A stretch of 64,000 nucleotides of DNA from Amycolatopsis palatopharyngis. Its GTDB lineage: Bacteria; Actinomycetota; Actinomycetes; Mycobacteriales; Pseudonocardiaceae. Shown here one piece after another: positions 58,277 to 64,000 of this stretch. Both the position numbers and the translations under genes were made by a program. Below the pieces are notes generated by a model, which worked only from the letters and a program-made list of their open reading frames with translations, did no database searches and was not told the DNA's origin. Numbering within the stretch: the stretch's first letter is position 1; every line of letters begins with the position of its first letter. Where the stretch lies: assembly GCF_003385185.1 (NCBI RefSeq), contig NZ_PQHZ01000013.1, positions 1 through 64,000 of the forward strand, written 5' to 3'.

Positions 58277-59497
58277 ATGCAGCCATGCCTGACCGGCACT
58301 CAACGTCGTTTCGTCGAGCAAGCAGGCGTCCTCGCGGACAAGTTCGCCGAGCGAGCCGCCGAGTTCGATGAGCAGAACACCTTTCCCTTCCGGAACTACG
58401 ACGATCTCCGGGAAGCCGGGTTCCTGCGACTGACCGTCCCCACAGAACTCGGCGGGCTCGGTGCGGGCCTGCCCGAGATCCTGCCCGTGCTGGAACGCCT
58501 CGCCATGGGTGACGGCGCCACCGCGCTCGCGGTCACCATGCACATCTCCCCGCTCGGCCAGTGGGCGGGTGTCTGGCGGCGAACCGGGAACCCACGCCTT
58601 GAAGGCCTGCTTCGCCAGGCAGCCGAGGGCACTCTGGTCTGGGCGTCGGTCACCAGCGAAATGGGACTGAGCAACGATATGACCGATGCCAAGACCAAGG
58701 CCGTCCGCGTGCCGGAGGGTTTCCGGCTCACCGGCAGGAAGAGCTTCGCGACGAACACCTCCGTCGCCACCCATTGTTCCACCACTGCCCGGTACGAGGA
58801 TGCCGAAGGCGGCCCGCGCCTGCTGCTCTGCCAGATCGCCCTGGACCAGCCCGGCGTCCGGATCCACCAGACCTGGAACACCATGGGCATGCGGGCCACC
58901 CAGAGCAACGACCTCGAGCTCACCGATGTGCTCGTCGATGACTCCGCCGTCGTGCACTCCCTGCCCGTCAGGCACCTCGACGCCAGGGTGCTGGAGACCG
59001 TGTGGGCCTGGGCCATGCCTGCTTTCGCCACCGTCTACACCGGAATCGCGGCGGGTGCGCTGGACTGGGCCTGCCGTCAGGTCACGACTCGCGGCCGCAG
59101 TAGCGATCCGGTGCTGCAGGACGCGATCGGTGAGTGCCAGATCCTCGTCGAGAGTTCCCGCGCACTGATTCACCGGCACGCGGACGAAGTCAGCGGTGGC
59201 AGACTGTTCGAACTCGGCGTGCAGGAAGGCATCTCGCGCTGCGCGCTGGTCAAGTACGTGGCGAGCAACAACGCCGTACGCGTGCTGCAGCGGCTGGTCG
59301 ACGTCGTCGGCGGTGCCGCGTACAGCAAGGCACTGCCGTTCGAGCGCATGTGGCGCGACGCCCAGGCCGCCACGTTCATGCCGATGGGAAACCTCGCCGC
59401 ACGCCGGTTGATCGGGGCCAGCGCTCTCGGTCACCAAGTGGCTCCCGTGGTCGGTTACGACGAAACCGGACCCGCCAGCAGGCCGCAGGAACCGTAA
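58277..59497 (+). CDS. Acyl-CoA dehydrogenase-fold flavoprotein
   Basis: 406 aa. Helical N-domain (GFLRLTVPTELGGLGAGLPEILPVLERLAMGDGATALAVTMH), middle beta domain (LVWASVTSEMGLSNDM, FRLTGRKSFATNTS) and C-terminal helical domain (NNAVRVLQRLVDVVGGAAYSKALPFERMWRDAQAATFMP). The C-terminal catalytic Glu of true dehydrogenases (in xGTxE contexts) is not apparent; RDAQAATFMPMG resembles DszC/SfnB-type monooxygenase relatives. It may oxygenate rather than desaturate. Likely co-transcribed with the decarboxylase. Confidence 0.85.
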   Translation: MQPCLTGTQRRFVEQAGVLADKFAERAAEFDEQNTFPFRNYDDLREAGFLRLTVPTELGGLGAGLPEILPVLERLAMGDGATALAVTMHISPLGQWAGVWRRTGNPRLEGLLRQAAEGTLVWASVTSEMGLSNDMTDAKTKAVRVPEGFRLTGRKSFATNTSVATHCSTTARYEDAEGGPRLLLCQIALDQPGVRIHQTWNTMGMRATQSNDLELTDVLVDDSAVVHSLPVRHLDARVLETVWAWAMPAFATVYTGIAAGALDWACRQVTTRGRSSDPVLQDAIGECQILVESSRALIHRHADEVSGGRLFELGVQEGISRCALVKYVASNNAVRVLQRLVDVVGGAAYSKALPFERMWRDAQAATFMPMGNLAARRLIGASALGHQVAPVVGYDETGPASRPQEP

Positions 59498-59501
59498 CTG
59501 A

Positions 59502-60290
59502 TCACGACACCGCTGCGGACTGCGTTCCGCCACGCAGCAACCGCGCTACCTCCCCGCGCAAGGCCACGAACCCTGCGGACTCTCGTGTGATGATCTGATC
59601 ACGCTCAGCGGGGAGATCCACCTGGAGGTCGGCCACAATGGACGCCGGCGAGGGAGACAGCACCAGAATGCGGTCACCGAGATAGACACTCTCGTCGATG
59701 TCGTGCGTCACCAGCAGGACGGTGCTGCCGAGGTCCCGCTGCACGCCGCGCAGCAGGTCCTCCAGTTCGAACCTCGTCTGCGCGTCCACCGAGGCGAACG
59801 GTTCGTCCATCAACAGCAACGCCGGCCTGCTCGCCAGTGCCCTGGCGATCGACGCCCGCTGTTGCATGCCGCCGGAAAGCTGCCAGGGATACCTGGCCCC
59901 GGCGTCGGGCAGCCCGACCCAGCCGAGCGCCTCCATCGCCCGCTCCCTGCGCTCGGCTCGGCTCAGGTCCCGCCACCGCAGGGGGAACTCCACGTTCTGC
60001 CGCACCGACAACCACGGGAACAGCGATCTGCTGTAGTCCTGGAAGACGACCGCGAGATCGTCGGGCACTCCGGACACCGGATCACCGTGCAGGCGCACTT
60101 CGCCACCGGTCGGCTCGATCAGTCCCGCGATACACCGCAGCAACGTCGACTTCCCGCAGCCCGAAGGACCGACGATGCAGGCCAGCTGCCCGGTCTCCAC
60201 CGTGAACGACAGATCCCGCACAGCGACGCCCGCATCGTCCTTTGCGGAGAAGGTATGGCAGAGACCGTTCACTTCCAGCATGGCCTGCAT
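59502..60290 (-). CDS. ABC transporter ATP-binding protein (SsuB/TauB type)
   Basis: 262 aa. Walker A CIVGPSGCGKSTLLRCIAGL (about 34-53), Q-loop VFQDYSRSLFPWLSV, signature LSGGMQQRASIARAL, Walker B LLLMDEPFASVD, switch His in VTHDIDESVYLGD. The family energises nitrate/sulfonate/taurine importers. ATG 60290 with GGAAGG upstream; ATG 60281 is possible. It is the last gene of a four-gene minus-strand operon and converges with the acyl-CoA-dehydrogenase-fold gene. Confidence 0.93.
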   Translation of the reverse strand: MQAMLEVNGLCHTFSAKDDAGVAVRDLSFTVETGQLACIVGPSGCGKSTLLRCIAGLIEPTGGEVRLHGDPVSGVPDDLAVVFQDYSRSLFPWLSVRQNVEFPLRWRDLSRAERRERAMEALGWVGLPDAGARYPWQLSGGMQQRASIARALASRPALLLMDEPFASVDAQTRFELEDLLRGVQRDLGSTVLLVTHDIDESVYLGDRILVLSPSPASIVADLQVDLPAERDQIITRESAGFVALRGEVARLLRGGTQSAAVS

Positions 60291-60291
60291 G

Positions 60292-61128
60292 TCATGCGCC
60301 TTCCAGTAGTCGAGCCTGTGGCATGTTGCGCGCCGGTTGCCAGCGCAACGCGCGGCGCTCGACGGACAGCAGCAGCGAGTTGAGGCCGTACCCGAGTGCT
60401 CCGAGCAACACGATCCACGCCCACATCACTGGGAAGTCGAACTGCCGCTGCGCGAACAGCAACTCGTAGCCGATCCCGTTCACCGCACCGACGAGTTCGG
60501 ATACGACCATCAGGATCACCGCGATCGACAGGCTCAGCCGAAGGCCGGCAAAGATCTTCGGCAGTGCGGCAGGCAACACGACCATCCCGATCCAGTACTG
60601 CCGCGGTGTCCGCAGCGACCGCGCCGTTTCGTGCTGGAGCCGGTCGATCGACCGCACCCCGTCGACCGTGTTCAGCAGGATCGGCCACACCGAGGCGAAA
60701 ACGATCGTCGCGAGCTGCATGGTCGTCCCGATTCCGAACAACACCAGGAACACCGGGATCAGCGTCGGCGGCGGAATGGCCCTCGCGAAGGCGAACAGTG
60801 GCCCCACGTAGTCCATCCCCGTGCGGGAACGACCGAGTGCGACACCAGCGGCGACACCGAGAACCCCCGCGATCAGCCAACCGCCGAGTACCCGAGCCAG
60901 GCTCGGCACGATGTCCTCGAATACGGTGTCGGTAAGAAACAACTGGTCGACCGGGCCACTCAACCAGATTCGCACACCGGTACCGAGTATTGCGCTCGGC
61001 GGTGGAAAGAACGTGTCGTCCACGACCCGCGTGGCGAACTCCCACAACAGCACGAGCGCGACGAACAGCGCCCAGTTACGGAGCAGATGACGAAGGGTGC
61101 GGTGCACCGTACGGCCTCGTACGCTCAT
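60292..61128 (-). CDS. ABC transporter permease (SsuC/TauC type)
   Basis: 278 aa, six membrane helices, with the cytoplasmic EAA-type loop TARSLRTPRQYWIGMVVLPAALPKIFAGLRLSL (about 175-205) that contacts the ATPase. Followed after 1 nt by the ATPase gene. Substrate unknown. Confidence 0.92.
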   Translation of the reverse strand: MSVRGRTVHRTLRHLLRNWALFVALVLLWEFATRVVDDTFFPPPSAILGTGVRIWLSGPVDQLFLTDTVFEDIVPSLARVLGGWLIAGVLGVAAGVALGRSRTGMDYVGPLFAFARAIPPPTLIPVFLVLFGIGTTMQLATIVFASVWPILLNTVDGVRSIDRLQHETARSLRTPRQYWIGMVVLPAALPKIFAGLRLSLSIAVILMVVSELVGAVNGIGYELLFAQRQFDFPVMWAWIVLLGALGYGLNSLLLSVERRALRWQPARNMPQARLLEGA

Positions 61129-61892
61129 GTCACATCCGCGGTGATCGTGCTCCAGCCGAACAGCTTTCTGCCGAGCCGTTCGAGACCGTCGTTGATCAGA
61201 AACCCGACCAGGCCTGCGATCAGCGTCGCGGCCAGCACGAGGTCCATCCGGCCCGCACCGCTACTCGCCTCCAGGATGAAGTTGCCGATCCCCCGGCTCG
61301 CGCCGGCCAGGAACTCGGTGCTCACCACCAGGATCAGCGCGATGGCCCCGGACAACCGGATCCCGGTGAAGATGAACGGTGCGGCGTGCGGCAAACCGAC
61401 GTCGGTCAGCATTCGCACCTTGCTGGTACCGCACGAGCGCGCGGTTTCCAGCAACAGCGGGTCGATCTCGTCGAGCGCGTAGATCGTGTTGTAGAGGATG
61501 GGCCAGATCGCCGCGTAGACGGCCAGGGTGATCTTCGCTTCCGGGCCGCCGCCGACCACCAGGATCACCAGCGGAATCAGGGCGACGGAAGGGATCGGGC
61601 GCAGGAACTCGACAATCGCCCGCGTTGCGACCCGCACCAATGGGACGCTGCCGAGCACCAGTCCTGCCGGGACCGCTATCGCGACGGCGATGCCGAGCGC
61701 GATCGCCCAGGCGAGCACCGAGGCGATCACGTCTCGCAGGAACGACTCGTCCCCGAGCAGCCCCGCGACCTGACCGAGCACGACACTCGGCGGCGGCAGA
61801 AACCGTTCCTGCACAATCCCCGACCTGACGGTCACCTCCCACAGCGCGAGGAAGACCGCAAGGCCCGTCAGATTCCGGAGTACCCGCGGCAC
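61125..61892 (-). CDS. ABC transporter permease (SsuC/TauC type)
   Basis: 255 aa, second permease paralogue, with EAA loop TARSCGTSKVRMLTDVGLPHAAPFIFTGIRLSG and about six helices. Overlaps the next permease by 4 nt. Two different permease genes imply a heterodimeric channel. The solute-binding protein is encoded directly upstream (3-nt gap). Confidence 0.92.
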   Translation of the reverse strand: MPRVLRNLTGLAVFLALWEVTVRSGIVQERFLPPPSVVLGQVAGLLGDESFLRDVIASVLAWAIALGIAVAIAVPAGLVLGSVPLVRVATRAIVEFLRPIPSVALIPLVILVVGGGPEAKITLAVYAAIWPILYNTIYALDEIDPLLLETARSCGTSKVRMLTDVGLPHAAPFIFTGIRLSGAIALILVVSTEFLAGASRGIGNFILEASSGAGRMDLVLAATLIAGLVGFLINDGLERLGRKLFGWSTITADVT

Positions 61893-61895
61893 GCG

Positions 61896-62915
61896 TCAGG
61901 CCGTTGACGGTTTCGCGATCATCGTCGCCGCATCCATTTCCTGCTCGATCACGCCGAACTCCAGCAGCAGATCCGGCACGCGTTGCAGCCGCTGTGCGTT
62001 CAGTTCGGACTGGAAGGTCAGCAGCGAGGTGAGGGCGGCTGTGTCCTCGTCGATCTTGCCGTGCTCAACGAGTAACGGCTCGACCTTGCTCCGATCGGCA
62101 GCCGCCTCGTCGGTTGCCTTCTGCATCGCGCGCTGGAACGCGCCGACTGTCTTCGGGTTACCGTCGGCGAACTTGGCCAGCGATCCGTAGCCAGCGGTGG
62201 GCAGGTCCTCGGTCGGCCCGGTCGCGGTGTCCACAACGGGCACGGCCCCGACGCTCTTGGCGGCCAGGGTGATGAAGGGCTCGGTCAGGAACGCCGCGTC
62301 GACATCGCCACGCTCCAGCGCGCCGGCCATCTCAGGGAACGGGGTGCTGATCCAGTCGACGTCGGAGAAGTCGACGCCGTTGGCTCGCATCGCCGATTTG
62401 ACCAGCACGTCGGAGATCGTGTTCGTCGCGGTCACGGCTATGCGTTTGCCCGCGAGATCCTTCACGCCCTTCACCGAGGAATTCGGCATCGCGGCCACCA
62501 TCGTCGTCCTCGGTCCAGCCGAAGAGGCATCGGCCACGAACTTGATGTCAGCCGCCTTCTTGCTGTGTGCCACGAAGAACGGCGTGTAGCTGCTGTAGGC
62601 GATGTCCACCTCGCCGCCGATCAGCTTGGCCAGCGACGCCTGCCCGCTCGGTGCGTTGACGGCCTGCACGTCGAGTCCCTCTTCGGTGAAGTAGCCGTTC
62701 TTCATGGCCAGGTGGAACGGGGCGAGATCGGTCGTCGGCATGATCGAGACCTTGATGGCGGCCTTCTCCACGTCACCGCCGCCGCCCTCGGCATCGTCGG
62801 ACGAGCCGAGCAGTCCGCAACCGCTCGTCGAGGCGAGCAGGCCGAATGCGGCGACCAGGACTCCCGCCCTGACTCGCCGTCGAGGGTGTCGAGCGGTACT
62901 GATCACGTGTCGCAA
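61896..62915 (-). CDS. ABC transporter solute-binding lipoprotein (SsuA/NMT1 type)
   Basis: About 339 aa. Lipoprotein signal ending at LASTSGC, then an NMT1/SsuA-like fold (KVSIMPTTDLAPFHLAMKNGYFTEEGLDVQAVNAPSGQASLAKLIGGEVDIAYSSYTPFF). The start is uncertain: TTG 62915 has GAGGAGAAGG upstream; GTG 62906 is also possible. It delivers an unknown small anion or aromatic acid to the two permeases. Neighbourhood with the MdlC-like enzyme suggests an aromatic 2-keto acid or sulfonate; inference only. Confidence 0.9.
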   Translation of the reverse strand: MRHVISTARHPRRRVRAGVLVAAFGLLASTSGCGLLGSSDDAEGGGGDVEKAAIKVSIMPTTDLAPFHLAMKNGYFTEEGLDVQAVNAPSGQASLAKLIGGEVDIAYSSYTPFFVAHSKKAADIKFVADASSAGPRTTMVAAMPNSSVKGVKDLAGKRIAVTATNTISDVLVKSAMRANGVDFSDVDWISTPFPEMAGALERGDVDAAFLTEPFITLAAKSVGAVPVVDTATGPTEDLPTAGYGSLAKFADGNPKTVGAFQRAMQKATDEAAADRSKVEPLLVEHGKIDEDTAALTSLLTFQSELNAQRLQRVPDLLLEFGVIEQEMDAATMIAKPSTA

Positions 62916-63242
62916 CAAAGCCTTCTCCTCGCGAGAGTGCCGATTCGGGTCGAGTAGGGAGTTGCAGTGCCACCCCAGGCAACGGGGCGTCACAGTAGCG
63001 ACACCCAAGCTCCCGTAACAACGTGCCGAGGTAACAATCCTCGGAAATTTCCCGACGAAAGTAGGTGAAACTTCAGCAATCCAGCCGGTATAGGTAGAAT
63101 TAACGACGCCGTAGCGCGATTTACTAATACATCTACGGTATCTACCCCAGAACCCATCACTCGAAGGGTTACGTCCACCTCCTTTCTTCGCTATCTTCGT
63201 CCGCCGTGAGCTAGTGAGTGTCCACGCGAGGAGAAGAGCCTG
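62916..63242. promoter_or_regulatory. Divergent regulatory region with candidate promoter
   Basis: About 330 nt of low GC between the importer operon and the kinase gene. TTCAGC (63072-63077) and TAGAAT (63095-63100) with 17-nt spacing form a weak plus-strand promoter candidate. GGTAGA (63094-63099) and a later TCTACC form a distant inverted pair. No gene recognised. Confidence 0.35.
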
Positions 63243-63290
63243 ATGGCTGCACGCGGAGCGCAGGCCGGACCCCGGGGAGTGTGCTGGTAG
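63243..63290 (+). CDS. 15-aa upstream ORF (leader) of the NIT kinase
   Basis: ATG with GAGGAG about 9 nt upstream, encoding MAARGAQAGPRGVCW and a TAG whose last G is the first base of the kinase GTG (TAGTG). The strong RBS plus stop/start overlap suggest translational coupling of the kinase to this peptide. Confidence 0.4.
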   Translation: MAARGAQAGPRGVCW

Positions 63291-64000
63291 TGCCCGGAAA
63301 ACTGGGGGGCAGGACCACCGAGAACGAACCGCGGGCGAGCACGGATCCCGATCCCGCAAGTGAGCGGGTACCTGGGAGCGGCGGCTCGCGCGATCGTGGT
63401 GATCCGAGTTATCAGACAGACGCTGCGCTGCAGGGCGACGACCAGTCGCAGGCTAACGGCGAATCCTCCCGTTGGCGGCTGCGCAACTGGCGCCTGCGGT
63501 CCAAACTCGCGGCCGTCCTGATCATCCCGACGCTGACCGCGCTCGCGCTCGGTAGCCTTCGTGCGCTGGACGAGACCAACCGGGCCGTGGAACTCCAGCA
63601 GACCGTGGACCGAATCGACCTGGTGGCCAACCTGACGGCGGCGGTACACGCACTGCAGGGCGAGCGGACGCTGATGGTTGCCTCCATCGCCAGCGGCGGC
63701 AGACGCGACTCCGCCGACCTGGACGAGCAGGTCGCGAAGGTCGACGGCGCCGTCGCCGAACTCAGATCGGCCGTCGACCAGCTCGCCGAGGGCGATCAGT
63801 CGTTCCGGGAGCGCTACTTCAACGGCCTGCAACGTCTGCAGGCGCTCGAACCACTGCGCACCGCGGCCAGTACGACTGACTTCTCCGACCTCTCCGCGCT
63901 GGGCACGTACTCGTCTATTCTGGACTCGCTGGTGCAGCTCGGCCGGGAGGTGAACACCGGCATCGTGGATCGTGGTCTGTTGCGGCTCGGCTCGACCACG
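63290..64000 (+). CDS. NIT-domain sensor histidine kinase, N-terminal part (conservon type)
   Basis: Partial: 237 codons to the window edge, no stop. A hydrophilic N-terminus (about 65 residues) leads to a TM helix (KLAAVLIIPTLTALALGSL). The start of a nitrate/nitrite-sensing NIT domain follows (NLTAAVHALQGERTLMVASIASGG...LDEQVAKVDGAVAELRSAVDQLAEGDQSFRERYFNGLQRLQALEPLR). Kinases of this type head conservon operons in actinomycetes, followed by roadblock, DUF742 and GTPase genes; none of those is visible here because the window ends. Confidence 0.82.
   Translation, partial: MPGKLGGRTTENEPRASTDPDPASERVPGSGGSRDRGDPSYQTDAALQGDDQSQANGESSRWRLRNWRLRSKLAAVLIIPTLTALALGSLRALDETNRAVELQQTVDRIDLVANLTAAVHALQGERTLMVASIASGGRRDSADLDEQVAKVDGAVAELRSAVDQLAEGDQSFRERYFNGLQRLQALEPLRTAASTTDFSDLSALGTYSSILDSLVQLGREVNTGIVDRGLLRLGSTT

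Noticed and set aside
1..64000. CRISPR arrays, tRNA/rRNA genes, transposases, integrases
   Set aside because: No regularly spaced repeats with unique spacers, no cloverleaf-forming segment and no recombinase motif was found; the only clear repeat family is the paired palindrome.

Overview
The window is high-GC DNA with dense, short-gapped genes and many GTG starts. Family content points to an actinomycete, most likely Pseudonocardiaceae: DUF397/DUF5753-type regulator pairs, WXG100-like type VII secretion (T7SS) cargo, an excalibur/LAxTG surface protein, a NIT-domain conservon kinase and LLM flavin oxidoreductases. That placement is inference from gene families only. I found no tRNA, rRNA, CRISPR array, transposase, integrase or phage structural gene.

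Layout. 1-11.3 kb is mostly chromosomal housekeeping: pheA, a macrodomain protein, coaA, an alpha/beta hydrolase, a quinone oxidoreductase, a helical-repeat protein, a large SF1 helicase-like protein with degenerate ATPase motifs, and a MazG-like pyrophosphohydrolase. Two copies of a paired-palindrome element sit at the 3' ends of two of these genes. 11.3-21.5 kb holds two T7SS-type cargo cassettes (A: 12.6-15.2 kb; B: 19.0-21.5 kb) separated by a gluconate permease/GntR pair. 21.5-29.0 kb has a PASTA lipoprotein, a flavin oxidoreductase, a coupled ABC transporter operon with a secreted leader gene, an amidohydrolase and a LAxTG surface protein.

29.2-53.6 kb is an accessory region of mixed base composition. 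It begins with a 5'-truncated second copy of the cassette A effector plus its membrane partner (29.3-31.0 kb). It continues with a Ser/Thr kinase translationally coupled to hsdR, a 43-aa ORF, a zinc-ribbon/TM/trypsin-like protease, a PIN/DUF433 toxin-antitoxin pair, an XRE/DUF397 regulator locus, a third T7SS cassette (C: 41.0-43.5 kb), and an hsdM-hsdS-SNF2 operon. It ends with a second methylase fused to a probable target-recognition domain, and a divergent sigma factor / DGQHR protein / lipoprotein operon. I read it as a defence and inter-bacterial conflict island; this is inference from gene content.

53.6-64.0 kb returns to metabolism: two coupled Tat-exported phosphatases, a benzoylformate-decarboxylase-like enzyme with an atypical acyl-CoA-dehydrogenase-fold protein, a four-gene SsuABC/TauABC-type importer on the opposite strand, and the start of a NIT-domain sensor kinase that runs off the end.

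The strongest candidates for something undescribed are: (1) the duplicated effector/membrane-protein module with a conserved 14-nt gene overlap, one copy lacking its secretion domain; (2) the hsdR-kinase coupling; (3) the SF1-like protein with altered Walker A and B residues whose C-terminus is encoded by a palindromic repeat; (4) the sigma factor/DGQHR/lipoprotein operon divergent from an M-S fusion methylase.
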